Assembly: GCA_023700925.1 (NCBI GenBank)
Contig: JAMPXZ010000003.1
Location: 1-42,066 of the forward strand
DNA from: Oligoflexia bacterium
GTDB lineage: Bacteria; Bdellovibrionota; UBA1018
DNA: 42,066 bases
Direction: 5' to 3'
The position numbers were made by a program, and so were the translations under genes. Position 1 is the first letter of the stretch; each line of letters opens with the position of its first letter. Positions 24,715 through 33,511 of the stretch are shown here, one piece after another. The notes beneath the pieces are model-generated. The model saw nothing but the letters and a program-made list of their open reading frames with translations, did no database searches and was not told the origin of the DNA.

Positions 24715-24881
24715 GAGGGGACTGTTAGCACAGGGGGCGCGCACCAGAAATCAAAAAGCCGGGGGTTTCTCGCGTAGCAAATGAAGAAGCTCGGACGGCT
24801 CGAGCACCATGCTGGGGCCCCTTTGGGGTGCGAGCGAGTCAAGCGAGGCCGCAGGCCGAGCGGAGAGCGAGCATTAAAATG

Positions 24882-24916
24882 AAAAAAAAGCCCGGCTGGC
24901 TTTCGCCAACCGGGCT
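24882..24916 (-). terminator. Intrinsic terminator of the exported protein gene
   Basis: Minus strand AGCCCGGTTGGCGAAAGCCAGCCGGGCTTTTTTTT: a stem of about 12 pairs with a two-base mismatch and eight T, starting 26 bases after the stop of the gene at 24942. Confidence 0.9.
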
Positions 24917-24941
24917 CCTGAAGACCTGCGAAAGCAGCCGA

Positions 24942-25784
24942 TCAGAGCAGCTTCGCGCCGACGACGACACTCAGCTGAGCGGCGTCGGCATTGACCGTAT
25001 TGTTCGGATAGATCGTGATGCCTGGGGCGACGTTCACGGTCGGAGTGACGTCAAAGCCCATGCTGAAGTTCACGTCCATGGGATTCCGGTAGCCCCAGCC
25101 TTTGGTGAGGGCATAGCGGCCGTCCAGCTCATAGAGCAGGGTGGCCGACGTCGTCGGATTGAGCTGATAGCTCACGCTCGGCGAGAAGTAGAGGCGCAGC
25201 TTCGAGCGGTCCGCCTTCGCGCCGTTGGCGTACATGTAGAAGGTCTCGAAGGTCGTCGCCGTCAGGGTGAAGCGGCTTTCTGGGATCTTGTAGTCCAGCG
25301 ACTGCGTCGAGCGCAGAGCCGTGAGGATGTGCGCCTTGGAGGAGCCGTTCGAAACGGGTACGTAAGCGCGAAGATCACCGACGAGCGAGGCGTTCTCGGT
25401 TTTGAACAGGCTGTTGTGCGACACGCGCAGCGCGGGATCGTTGATGGTGTAATCCTGTCCACGAACGGGCGAGTAGTCGAAGTTCAGCTGAACGCCGACT
25501 GACGTCGTGCCTGTTGCCTTATAGTTGAGACCGACCTGGTTGATCAGGGTGAGCGGCGACGTGGGATCGGGGGCGCCATCAGCCGTGGGCTGCAGGGAGC
25601 TGGTGGGATGCGCGAGCGAGGGGCCGGCGAGAATGCCGAGGTAGCTCGCGGAGATCCGTTCGCGAAGCGAGGGAGCCACGGCCTTCGCGGTCGCGGTCGT
25701 GGTACTGTTGGTCGGCGTGGTTTCGGCAAAAGCCGAGCCCGCCAACACGGCCGACATCAGAATCAAGGCCTGCAGGTTTTTCAT
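24942..25784 (-). CDS. Exported protein, probable outer-membrane beta-barrel
   Basis: 280 aa. ATG 25784 starts a clean signal peptide (MKNLQALILMSAVLAGSAFA), with GAGGAG about 9 bases upstream; the longer ORF-track form is rejected. The mature part alternates polar and hydrophobic residues in strand-length runs (FTLTATTFETFYMYANG, RLYFSPSVSYQLNP, LSVVVGAKLL), typical of a barrel with short turns, but it does not end in Phe. Function unknown; it could be a porin-like or structural protein. It is divergent from the potassium importer across about 225 bases, where TTGACA with a short-spaced TAGGAT is the best promoter candidate. Confidence 0.7.
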   Translation of the reverse strand: MKNLQALILMSAVLAGSAFAETTPTNSTTTATAKAVAPSLRERISASYLGILAGPSLAHPTSSLQPTADGAPDPTSPLTLINQVGLNYKATGTTSVGVQLNFDYSPVRGQDYTINDPALRVSHNSLFKTENASLVGDLRAYVPVSNGSSKAHILTALRSTQSLDYKIPESRFTLTATTFETFYMYANGAKADRSKLRLYFSPSVSYQLNPTTSATLLYELDGRYALTKGWGYRNPMDVNFSMGFDVTPTVNVAPGITIYPNNTVNADAAQLSVVVGAKLL

Positions 25785-26010
25785 TTCCAAAATCTCCTCG
25801 TTTAGTTTGAGCCCGATCGAGCAAGCCCGTTCGCACCAGATACACAAATGGCAGAGCGCTTCTAGCAAGGGACTTGCCAGTATTTTTCATCCTAAGCCGC
25901 TTGAATTTTGTCAATGACTTCCACGGTTAACTATTTGATAAATCAATAGGTATGTAAAAATTCCCTGTCCAAGTCGTGGTCTCTGTCGAAACTTTTGACA
26001 CCGGAGTCGT

Positions 26011-27843
26011 GTGAATTTTTCCAAGCTCAAACGGGTTCTCCTCGGGCAGCCGCTCTCCAGTCACCTCGCGAGCCATGAGCGCATTCCGAAGTGGAAAGCG
26101 CTCGCCGTGCTTTCGTCGGATGCGCTGTCGTCAGTGGCCTATGCGACCGAGGAAATCCTCATTCCTCTCGCAATCGTAGGCCTGGCCGCGCTGGCGTACT
26201 CCCTCCCGGTTTCCCTGGCGATCGTGGCGTTGATCATTATCGTTACGATCTCTTACCGGCAGACGATTGATGCCTATCCGGGCGGTAGCGGCGCGTATTT
26301 CGTCGTGAAGGAGAACCTTGGGGTCCGGGCGGGCCTGGTGGCCGGGGCTTCGCTCATGATTGACTACACCCTCACGGTTGCCGTCTCGGTAGCCGCCGGA
26401 GTGGAGAACATCGCGTCGGCGGTTCCGTTCTTTCAGGGCCATAAAGAGGTCCTCGGGGCGGCGGTGATCGTGGTGATCATGCTCTTTAATCTTCGGGGGA
26501 CCAAGGAGTCGGCCTCCCTCTTCGCGCTGCCGACCTACCTGTTCCTACTGTCGTTCCTTATCCTCATCGGCGCGGGTGCCTGGAAGCTGCTCGCTGGCGA
26601 GATCCCGCCCGCCGCGCCGCTGATCCATGAGACTTACCCCGCGATTCCGCTCTTTCTCCTGCTTCGGGCTTTTTCCTCGGGCTGCACGGCGCTCACGGGA
26701 ATCGAGGCGATCTCCGATGGCGTCTCGCTCTTTCAGCATCCGGCGCACAAGAACGCCAAGACGACGCTCGTGTGGATGAGCGTGATCCTAGTCGCGCTCT
26801 TTCTCGGGATCACGACGCTCGCCCACGTCTATGGCGTCGTGCCGGCCGAGCAGGAGACCGCCGTCTCGGTCCTCGCGCGCAAGGTCTTCGGTGATACCTT
26901 CCTCTATTACGCCCTTCAGGGCTCGACCGCGTTGATTCTGCTTCTGGCGGCCAATACCGCGTACTCGGATTTTCCGAGGCTGTCGTCGTTTCTGGCGAAG
27001 GATCGCTTCCTGCCCCGCCAGCTCGCGAGTCTTGGCGACCGGCTGGTTTTTTCCAACGGCATCCTCGGCCTCAGCTTGACGGCGATCTTCCTGCTCTTCG
27101 TCTTCCAGGGCGATACGCATCGGTTGATCCCGCTCTATGCGATCGGCGTTTTCCTCTCGTTCACGCTCTCGCAGGCCGGAATGGTCCGCCACCACCTGCG
27201 CAGGCGCGGCCCGCGGTGGCTCGGCTCGTTCTTCTTCAATTTTCTAGGCGCGTTCACGACGCTGGTCGTGCTGGTCGTCGTCGCGACGACCAAGTTCCTG
27301 GCCGGCGCGTGGATCGTGATCCTGCTGATCCCGCTCTGCGTATTCGTGTTTTTGCGGATTCGGGAGCATTACGAGCAGGTCGGGCGCGAGCTGACCTTGA
27401 GCGAGCGCAAGCCGCCGCCGCGGCTCGAAGCGGTCAGGCACGCGGTGATCGTCCCGATCTCCGGCCTGCATCGCGGGGTGATCGATGCGCTTCGCTACGC
27501 GCTCTCGATCTCCCACGACGTGCGCGCGTGCTACGTGGAGCTGGACCCCGAGGCGACGGAACGGGTGAGGGGGCAGTGGAGACTCTGGGCGCCCCAGGTT
27601 CCCTTCATCGTTCTTCCATCGCCTTACCGTTCGGTGATCGAGCCGCTGCTCGAGTACATCGACGATGTGGAAAAAACCACGCCCGGCGAGATGCTTACGG
27701 TCGTGATTCCCGAGTTCGTGACGGCCAAGTGGTGGCAGCAGATGCTGCACAACCAGACCGCGTTCCTGATCCGCGCGGCGCTGATGTTCCGGCGCCGCCG
27801 GGTCGTGACGAGCGTGCGCTACCACCTCAAGGGCGATTGCTGA
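26011..27843 (+). CDS. kimA: KimA-type potassium importer (APC superfamily)
   Basis: 610 aa, close in length and sequence to Bacillus KimA (YdaO). Twelve membrane segments occupy residues 35-450: LSSDALSSVAYATEEIL, ISYRQTIDAYPGGSGAYFVVKENLG, FSSGCTALTGIEAISDGV and LLAANTAYSDFPRL all follow KimA. A cytoplasmic domain of about 150 residues (VIVPISGLHRGVIDALRYALSIS...HNQTAFLIRAAL) ends the protein, as in KimA, where it binds cyclic di-AMP. KimA imports K+ with protons. The start is GTG 26011, GGAG 4 bases upstream. No ydaO riboswitch is visible upstream; the palindrome TTGATAAATCAA (25935-25946) is a possible operator. Confidence 0.85.
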   Translation: MNFSKLKRVLLGQPLSSHLASHERIPKWKALAVLSSDALSSVAYATEEILIPLAIVGLAALAYSLPVSLAIVALIIIVTISYRQTIDAYPGGSGAYFVVKENLGVRAGLVAGASLMIDYTLTVAVSVAAGVENIASAVPFFQGHKEVLGAAVIVVIMLFNLRGTKESASLFALPTYLFLLSFLILIGAGAWKLLAGEIPPAAPLIHETYPAIPLFLLLRAFSSGCTALTGIEAISDGVSLFQHPAHKNAKTTLVWMSVILVALFLGITTLAHVYGVVPAEQETAVSVLARKVFGDTFLYYALQGSTALILLLAANTAYSDFPRLSSFLAKDRFLPRQLASLGDRLVFSNGILGLSLTAIFLLFVFQGDTHRLIPLYAIGVFLSFTLSQAGMVRHHLRRRGPRWLGSFFFNFLGAFTTLVVLVVVATTKFLAGAWIVILLIPLCVFVFLRIREHYEQVGRELTLSERKPPPRLEAVRHAVIVPISGLHRGVIDALRYALSISHDVRACYVELDPEATERVRGQWRLWAPQVPFIVLPSPYRSVIEPLLEYIDDVEKTTPGEMLTVVIPEFVTAKWWQQMLHNQTAFLIRAALMFRRRRVVTSVRYHLKGDC

Positions 27844-27852
27844 CGCCGCTGA

Positions 27853-28374
27853 TTAGAAGGAGCACTCCTGCCGGAGGATCGTCATCAGGCCCGGGACTGA
27901 CGGGCTTGAGTTCAGGTTGTCCTGCAGCTCGCTTTCCTTGGTGAGGAGGGGGACCTGGGTGGTCTTGCCCTGCTCGTCGCGGGCGTAGCCCATGATGATC
28001 AGATCAGTCATCGAATCGCGCATCCCGACGACGAGACGCGTGGGATACCGGCGAGCCTCGGAGAGCTGCTGCCCGATGAAGCGAAACGCTTCGGGAGCGA
28101 GGCGGGAGTCGCGTTCGCGCGTCGTCCACGGAACGACCGGAATGCCGATGATCGCGCCCACGCCCTTGGCGACCCCATGGCCGAACTCGATGGTCCCGTC
28201 GGAAAGGAGCCGGCAGAGGCTCGAAGCCACGAGGTGATCGCCTTCCAGGGCCCCGGAGACCAGGCGCTGCTCGAAGCGCTCGAGAATCGGATAGCGCTCC
28301 GCCGGAGCATCAGCTCCGAACGCGGGGGGGGAGACCAAGGCGGAAATGAACAACAGGGGGAGTATGAACTTCAT
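27853..28374 (-). CDS. Exported hypothetical protein
   Basis: 173 aa. ATG 28374 gives a good signal peptide (MKFILPLLFISALVSPPAFGA). The mature protein contains a Gly-rich hydrophobic stretch (GHGVAKGVGAIIGIPVV) and no known motif; there are only two cysteines, one of them third from the end (RQECSF). No lipobox. A TTGACG-N17-TATACG promoter ends 8 bases before the ATG, so the message is probably leaderless. The gene is convergent with kimA, 9 bases apart. Confidence 0.68.
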   Translation of the reverse strand: MKFILPLLFISALVSPPAFGADAPAERYPILERFEQRLVSGALEGDHLVASSLCRLLSDGTIEFGHGVAKGVGAIIGIPVVPWTTRERDSRLAPEAFRFIGQQLSEARRYPTRLVVGMRDSMTDLIIMGYARDEQGKTTQVPLLTKESELQDNLNSSPSVPGLMTILRQECSF

Positions 28375-28382
28375 GGGTGCAC

Positions 28383-28411
28383 CGTATATTCGCATTTAAA
28401 TCACGCGTCAA
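28383..28411 (-). promoter_or_regulatory. Sigma-70 promoter abutting the start of the exported protein gene
   Basis: Minus strand TTGACG (28406-28411), 17 bases, TATACG (28383-28388), then GTGCACCC and the ATG. The predicted start of transcription is within two bases of the start codon. Confidence 0.7.
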
Positions 28412-28483
28412 ACCACGGGGCCGTGGATCTCAAAGGAGCCGGAATCCGGAACCACTGCGGGCGGACGGGCATACTTCCTCGGA

Positions 28484-29386
28484 TCAGTTCAGAAGCGAGA
28501 TCCGGGTGACGGCAAAGAGCAGGAGGGCGGCGGCGACCGCCTGGATGGGGTCCAGGGGCGTCTGCAGGACGACCGTGTTCACGATCACGGCCGTGATGGG
28601 ATAGAGCAGCTCCACGAAGGTGGCGATGCTCGCGGTGGCGCGGGAGAGCCCTCCGTAGTAGCAGACCATGGCGAGAAGACCGGAGATGAAGCTCAGATAA
28701 GCGAAGCTGAGGACCATGCCTTCGGATTGGACGACCGCGAGGGGAATGCCCTGGCCCGACCGGACCATGAGGACCGCGAGGGTGGCGAGTCCGAAGGTGT
28801 ACCGCCAGAACGTCAGGACGGGCGCGTGACTGCGGTTGAGCAGCGCCTTGCCGGCGACGGTGGACGAGGCCCAGATGGCCGCTGCCCCGAGCGCGAAGAC
28901 GACCCCGCGCGAATGGACATCAAGACCTTTGCGGATGAAGGAGAAATCCAGGGTCGGGAAGCTCAGCACCGTCCCGGCTCCGAGCGCGAGCACTGCCCAG
29001 CCGTAGAAGCCGGCCTTGGGGCGCTCACCGAGGAAGAGCAGCGCGAGCAGCATGACCAGGACCGGCTGGAGCTTCTGAAGCAGGATCGCCACCGACGGAT
29101 TGACGTAACGGAAACTCGCCGTGAACAGCAACGTCGCGCCCGCCGAGGCCCCCGCGCCGATCAGCACGAGGCCGAGCCAGCCGCGGGCCGAAAATTTGAA
29201 GAGTCCCCGGGGCCGTTTGACCCAGGCCCAGAGGAGCAGCGCGATCGTCGCGAAAACGTGCTCGAGAAAGACGATCGAGACGGTGTCGAGCTTCTGGAGC
29301 ATCGGATAGCGGAAAGGGGCGTCCGTCGCCCAGAGGACCGCGGCAAAAGCGATGAGGCCGGGACCGAGAAGCGGATTGGCGCGCAT
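28484..29386 (-). CDS. EamA/DMT-family transporter
   Basis: 300 aa integral membrane protein with ten hydrophobic segments in two five-helix EamA repeats (first from LLGPGLIAFAAVLWATDAPF, second from GVVFALGAAAIWASSTVAGKAL). Exporter of small metabolites in this family, substrate not predictable. ATG 29386 lies just inside the trmFO stop region (TGACATG), with AAGGG 7 bases upstream, so it is the second gene of the trmFO transcript; no functional link is evident. Confidence 0.85.
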   Translation of the reverse strand: MRANPLLGPGLIAFAAVLWATDAPFRYPMLQKLDTVSIVFLEHVFATIALLLWAWVKRPRGLFKFSARGWLGLVLIGAGASAGATLLFTASFRYVNPSVAILLQKLQPVLVMLLALLFLGERPKAGFYGWAVLALGAGTVLSFPTLDFSFIRKGLDVHSRGVVFALGAAAIWASSTVAGKALLNRSHAPVLTFWRYTFGLATLAVLMVRSGQGIPLAVVQSEGMVLSFAYLSFISGLLAMVCYYGGLSRATASIATFVELLYPITAVIVNTVVLQTPLDPIQAVAAALLLFAVTRISLLN

Positions 29387-29387
29387 G

Positions 29388-30797
29388 TCAGAGCCCTTCG
29401 CTCGCGGAGGATTCCGCAGCCGGCGCCGCGGTAACCCGGGCGCCCGCGGCCTCCTGCCACCAGCGGTTGAAGGTCTCCGCCGCCTGTTGGGCCATGGCCT
29501 CGCGGGCCGCTTCGCGCTTCATCCCGGCGACGTCATCGAAGAGCGCGGGATCGAAGAGGCCGAAGTGCATGTTGCCGGGCTGGTAGTTCTTGGGCTCCGA
29601 GGCGGTCACGTGCCGGAGCAGGGCGCCGAGCGCGGTGTTCGCGGGGGGCGCCTCATGCGGCAGCCCGGCGAGGCGCTGCGAGACGAAGAGCGCCGCGAGC
29701 AGGCCACCCGCCGCTGACTCGACGTAGCCCTCGACGCCGGTGAGCTGGCCCGCGACGTAGACCGTCGGATGCCCTTTGAGCGAGAGGTCCGAGCGCAGGG
29801 CTTTCGGGCCGCAAAGATAGGTGTTGCGATGGATGGAGCCCAGGCGGAGGAACTCCGCGTTGCGCAGGGCGGGGATCAGGCGAAGCACCCGCGACTGCTC
29901 GCCGAACTTCAGCTTCGTCTGGAAGCCCACGAGATTGTACGCGGTGCGGGCGCGGTTCTCGGGCCTGAGCTGCACGACCGCGTGGGGCCGCGCTCCGGTC
30001 CGCGGATCGGTGAGTCCCACGGGCTTCATCGGGCCGAAGCGCAGGCTTTCTCGGCCCGTAGCGACGATCGCCTCGATGGGCTGGCAGCCCTGGAAGAACT
30101 TCTCCTTCTCGAAGGCGCGGGCGGGTACCTTCTCGGCCGTGAGGAGCGCATCGATGAAGGCGTTGTACTCCGGCTCGCTCATCGGGCAGTTGAGGTAGGC
30201 CTTCTCCTCGCCTTTGTCGTAGCGGTTGGCGAGAAAGGCGTGGCTCTGATCGATGCTCGAGGCGTCGACGATGGGGGCGATGGCGTCGTAGAAGTAAAGG
30301 TCGTCGCTGCCGGTGGCCCTGGCGAGCCACTGGCTCAGGGGTTCGGAGGTGAGCGGGCCCGTGGCGAGGACGGTGATCGCGCCGGCAGGCGGTGCCACGA
30401 TCTCCTCGTTCTGAAGGGTGATGTTCGGATGCGTGCGCAGGGTGCGGGTCACGTGTTCGGCAAAAAGCTCGCGGTCCACCGCCAGCGCCTCTCCGCCGGG
30501 CACGGAGTGGGCTCCCGCCGCGCGGAGCACGAGCGAGCCCATCCGGGTCATCTCGGTTTTGAGCATGCCGGGAGCGGAAACCGGCGAGCGCGACTTGAGC
30601 GAGTTGCTGCAAACGAGCTCGGCGCAGCGATCGGTGGAATGCGCCGGCGTCATCTTCGTCGGGCGCATCTCATGAAGGATGATCCGGACGCCGCGCTCGG
30701 CGAGGAAGTAAGCGGCCTCACTGCCAGCCAGACCGGCGCCGACCACATGAACGGATGGGGCGTCAGTGAGGGTGCGCGAGCTCCGCTGGTTTGACAT
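29388..30797 (-). CDS. trmFO: Folate-dependent tRNA m5U54 methyltransferase TrmFO
   Basis: 469 aa FAD protein. It uses methylenetetrahydrofolate and NAD(P)H to make ribothymidine at tRNA position 54. The dinucleotide motif VHVVGAGLAGSEAAYFLAERG is near the N-terminus, followed by HEMRP, CAELVCSNSLKS (with the conserved cysteine) and GQLTGVEGYVESAAGGL near the C-terminus, all characteristic. Start ATG 30797 has AAGGGG 5 bases upstream. The promoter TTGAGT-N17-TATGAT interlocks with that of the divergent xerC. The C-terminal 20 residues are Ala-rich and beyond the usual end. Confidence 0.95.
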   Translation of the reverse strand: MSNQRSSRTLTDAPSVHVVGAGLAGSEAAYFLAERGVRIILHEMRPTKMTPAHSTDRCAELVCSNSLKSRSPVSAPGMLKTEMTRMGSLVLRAAGAHSVPGGEALAVDRELFAEHVTRTLRTHPNITLQNEEIVAPPAGAITVLATGPLTSEPLSQWLARATGSDDLYFYDAIAPIVDASSIDQSHAFLANRYDKGEEKAYLNCPMSEPEYNAFIDALLTAEKVPARAFEKEKFFQGCQPIEAIVATGRESLRFGPMKPVGLTDPRTGARPHAVVQLRPENRARTAYNLVGFQTKLKFGEQSRVLRLIPALRNAEFLRLGSIHRNTYLCGPKALRSDLSLKGHPTVYVAGQLTGVEGYVESAAGGLLAALFVSQRLAGLPHEAPPANTALGALLRHVTASEPKNYQPGNMHFGLFDPALFDDVAGMKREAAREAMAQQAAETFNRWWQEAAGARVTAAPAAESSASEGL

Positions 30798-30806
30798 GCT
30801 GCCCCT

Positions 30807-30837
30807 TTATCATAGTAATCCGGTTCGTTACACTCAA
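30807..30837. promoter_or_regulatory. Interlocked divergent promoters of trmFO and xerC
   Basis: Minus: TTGAGT (30832-30837), 17 bases, TATGAT (30809-30814). Plus: TTATCA (30807-30812), 16 bases, TACACT (30829-30834). Each -10 lies in the other's -35, so the two polymerases cannot bind together. The minus promoter is the stronger match; the plus one is tentative. Confidence 0.6.
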
Positions 30838-30844
30838 AGAACGT

Positions 30845-31768
30845 ATGTTGCTTGAAGAGGCGATCGGAACCTTCCTTCACCATTTGGCGACCCAACGGTC
30901 CGCAAGCGTGCATACGGTGCGGGCCTATCAGTCCGATCTCGAACACTGGGCGTCCCATCTCAAGGCGCAAGCCGGCATCACCGAGCTGGGTCAGCTCGAA
31001 GAGCGGCTGGAACCGCGCGAGGTCCGCGCTTACCTTGCCGGGCTTCATGATGATCACGAGCGGACGTCGATCTGCCGGCGCCTTTCGGCGATCCGGTCGT
31101 TCCTGAGGTTCGCGCGCGGGCGGGAATGGTTGAGCCGGGACATCGGACGCCTCGTGCCCTCGCCCAAGGCGAAACGGACGTTGCCGCGTTTTCTCAAGGT
31201 CGAGGAGGCGCTGGAGCTGGTGACGGCGCCGGATCTGGCGACCCGGCTCGGGCGCAGGGATCGGGCGCTTTTTGAGGTGCTTTACGGCTGCGGGCTGCGC
31301 GTGAGCGAGGCGGTCGGCCTGAACGTTGCCGATGTGCAGCTCGAGCAGGGGTGGGTGCGGGTGATCGGCAAAGGCGACAAGGAGCGTGCCGTGCCGTTCG
31401 GCTCCCCGGCGCGGGCGGCGCTGGAGGCTTATCTCGCGGATCTCAGCGGGAAGCCCGAGGCCACTGCGCCACTTTTCGTGAATTTTCGCGGAACCCGGCT
31501 CAGCTCCCGGAGCGTGGCCCGGATTCTGGTCAAGCATCTGGTCCGGATCGCCGCGTCCAAGACGCTCTCGCCCCATGGGCTGCGGCACAGCTTCGCGACC
31601 CACCTGCTGGCCGCTGGAGCGGATCTTCGGACGATTCAGGAGCTGCTGGGGCACTCGCGACTCTCCACGACCCAGCGCTACACGCATGTGGACCTCGGGG
31701 CGCTGATGGATGAGTATCGGACCGCTCATCCCTTGAATGGTTCGCAAAAACGCGGGACAAAAGGGTAG
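30845..31768 (+). CDS. xerC: Tyrosine recombinase XerC/D
   Basis: 307 aa. Resolves chromosome dimers at dif with its partner Xer and FtsK. N-terminal SAM-like core-binding domain (residues 1-95), then the catalytic domain with R152 (CGLRVSEAVGL), K176, H244/R247 (HGLRHSFATHLL), H270 (LLGHSRLSTTQ) and nucleophile Y279 (RYTHV), a full set. XerC and XerD cannot be separated by eye. ATG 30845 is chosen over the ORF-track ATG/ACG region at 30791 that lies inside the promoter. TACACT is 10 bases upstream with no Shine-Dalgarno. Confidence 0.92.
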   Translation: MLLEEAIGTFLHHLATQRSASVHTVRAYQSDLEHWASHLKAQAGITELGQLEERLEPREVRAYLAGLHDDHERTSICRRLSAIRSFLRFARGREWLSRDIGRLVPSPKAKRTLPRFLKVEEALELVTAPDLATRLGRRDRALFEVLYGCGLRVSEAVGLNVADVQLEQGWVRVIGKGDKERAVPFGSPARAALEAYLADLSGKPEATAPLFVNFRGTRLSSRSVARILVKHLVRIAASKTLSPHGLRHSFATHLLAAGADLRTIQELLGHSRLSTTQRYTHVDLGALMDEYRTAHPLNGSQKRGTKG

Positions 31769-31832
31769 GATAGGACTGCGAAAATAGTTCGTGCGCGGCA
31801 TGCCGCCGGGCTGTTAAGGGTATTCATCAAGC

Positions 31833-32465
31833 ATGGAAAAGCTCGTCGACTTTCTCCTGAACTTCTACGGACCCACGCCGTACTTCGTCATCTTCGGCAT
31901 CCTGCTGGCCTGCGGGCTCGGCCTGCCGATACCGGAGGACATCACGCTTTTCGCGGCGGGCCTGCTTTCGTATTACGGGCTCACCGACGTCTGGACGATG
32001 ATCATCGTCTGCCTGGTCGGCGTCATGGTGGGCGACAGCCTGATCTTCATGCTGGGCGCGGTTTACGGGCGCAAGCTGACCAAGAAGTGGTTTTTCCACA
32101 AGCTCCTGCCCGATGACCGGCTCGAGCTCGTCAAGAAGCAGTTTCACGATCGCGGAACGAAGCTGATCTTTTTCGCGCGGTTCATGCCGGGCCTGCGGGC
32201 ACCGATCTTCTTTTCGGCGGGGACGCTGCATCTGCCGTATCGGGTCTTTTTCTTTTATGACGGCGGCGCCGCGCTCCTCAGTGTTCCGGCGATCGTCGGG
32301 GCGGTCTACTACTTCGGCGACCAGCTCGATCGGGTCGTGAAGATCATTCAACGGGTGGAGCACGGGATCGTGCTGGTGGTGATCGCTGTCGTGCTGGCGG
32401 TCGCCGCTAAATGGTATCTGGGGCACCGAAAATCAGCTAAGCTGAGGAATGCCGGCTCAGGTTGA
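31833..32465 (+). CDS. DedA-family membrane protein (VTT domain)
   Basis: 210 aa. DedA proteins flip undecaprenyl phosphate or phospholipids and support envelope homeostasis. Hallmarks: GLPIPEDITLFAAGLLSYYG (re-entrant loop with acidic residue) and FFARFMPGLRAPIFFSAG (the conserved R-x-x-P-x-x-R). Four to five hydrophobic segments; basic tail. AAGGG is 12 bases upstream of the ATG, weak. Its stop (TGA) overlaps a TTG that could start the next gene, so it probably heads an operon with the carboxypeptidase, methyltransferase and glycosyltransferase. Confidence 0.88.
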   Translation: MEKLVDFLLNFYGPTPYFVIFGILLACGLGLPIPEDITLFAAGLLSYYGLTDVWTMIIVCLVGVMVGDSLIFMLGAVYGRKLTKKWFFHKLLPDDRLELVKKQFHDRGTKLIFFARFMPGLRAPIFFSAGTLHLPYRVFFFYDGGAALLSVPAIVGAVYYFGDQLDRVVKIIQRVEHGIVLVVIAVVLAVAAKWYLGHRKSAKLRNAGSG

Positions 32466-32479
32466 GCGGGCTTACCGAT

Positions 32480-33511
32480 ATGAGAGCGGGCGTCTTTTTC
32501 CTTTTCTGCAGCTTGTTCCTGGTCTCGCCGGCGGGAGCCGAATCCGCGCCGGGCAACCTTCTACGAGAGCCTCCCTTGATCGAGATGCCGGAGCTGAGCT
32601 CCGAGCGCTCCCAGGAGCTCGAGGGGAAATGGTGCCAGGAAATGATCGGCGCCGTCAGGCGCATCGGCTGGAAGATCGATCCCTGCAAGGACGTGAAGTG
32701 GCAGGTGGGGGGCTTTTCGGTCCGGGGCAGGCCGCTCGTCTACGCCGAGTTCGGCGATCCCGAGGCCGAGAATACCACGCTGGTCATCTCGGGAGTGCAC
32801 GGGGATGAGCTCACCCCGCAGTACGTCGGCTTCAAGCTCGTGGAGTGGCTGATCCAGAACCGTTCGGATCTCGGAAAGACCCGCGTCGTCGTCGCGCCCA
32901 TGGTGAATCCCGATGGCTTCCTCGCGAGGCGCCGGACCCGGGTCAACGCCAACGGGGTCGACGTCAACCGCAACTTCGATACGAAGGACTGGAGAGATCG
33001 CGCGCTGAAATCCTGGAAGCGGCGTTATCGCTCCGATCCGCGGCGCTTCCCGGGCTTCAAGCCGGGTTCGGAGCCCGAGACCATTTTTCAGGAGCGGCTG
33101 GTCCAGGCGACCCGTCCGCAGAAGATCCTCTCGATCCATTCTCCGCTGAACTTTCTTGATTACGACGGCCCGACGACGTTGTCGCTGGCGAAGTTCCCGA
33201 AGGAGTACGTCCACGAGTGCCTGCGCCTTCGTTCGCGCCTGAAGGCGATTTCCGGCGGATTTTATCCCGGCTCTCTCGGCAACTTCGCCGGGCAGGAGCT
33301 GGGGATCCCGACGCTGACCTTGGAGCTTCCGACGGCTGATCCGCGCAAGGCCGAGCTGTACTGGAAGCGCTTCAGCCAGGGGATCCGGATCATGATCGAG
33401 TTCTCGATGCCGAAGTATTCGGCGATCCCGCTCGACCCCGCTGAGCGGCGCGCGCCGGCGGTGAAGGCGGCCGAGGGCGTCGGCCCGAGCGGCACGCCCG
33501 GCAGCGGATGA
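32480..33511 (+). CDS. Exported M14 zinc carboxypeptidase, MpaA-like
   Basis: 343 aa from ATG 32480, which begins a signal peptide (MRAGVFFLFCSLFLVSPAGA); TTG 32462, overlapping the dedA stop, is an alternative. Zinc ligands H107 and E110 in SGVHGDE, then NPDGFLARRRTR, VDVNRNFD (substrate-carboxylate Asn-Arg), the third ligand in SIHSPLN and the catalytic glutamate in TLTLELPTAD. The nearest functional relatives are murein-peptide amidases (MpaA) that cleave the gamma-D-Glu-meso-DAP bond; unlike cytosolic MpaA this one has a signal peptide, so it would act in the periplasm. It ends with ATGA overlap into the methyltransferase gene. Confidence 0.83.
   Translation: MRAGVFFLFCSLFLVSPAGAESAPGNLLREPPLIEMPELSSERSQELEGKWCQEMIGAVRRIGWKIDPCKDVKWQVGGFSVRGRPLVYAEFGDPEAENTTLVISGVHGDELTPQYVGFKLVEWLIQNRSDLGKTRVVVAPMVNPDGFLARRRTRVNANGVDVNRNFDTKDWRDRALKSWKRRYRSDPRRFPGFKPGSEPETIFQERLVQATRPQKILSIHSPLNFLDYDGPTTLSLAKFPKEYVHECLRLRSRLKAISGGFYPGSLGNFAGQELGIPTLTLELPTADPRKAELYWKRFSQGIRIMIEFSMPKYSAIPLDPAERRAPAVKAAEGVGPSGTPGSG

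Noticed and set aside
25785-26010. ydaO (cyclic di-AMP) riboswitch before kimA
   Set aside because: The leader region is short and lacks the conserved riboswitch core; only a 12-bp palindrome is seen.
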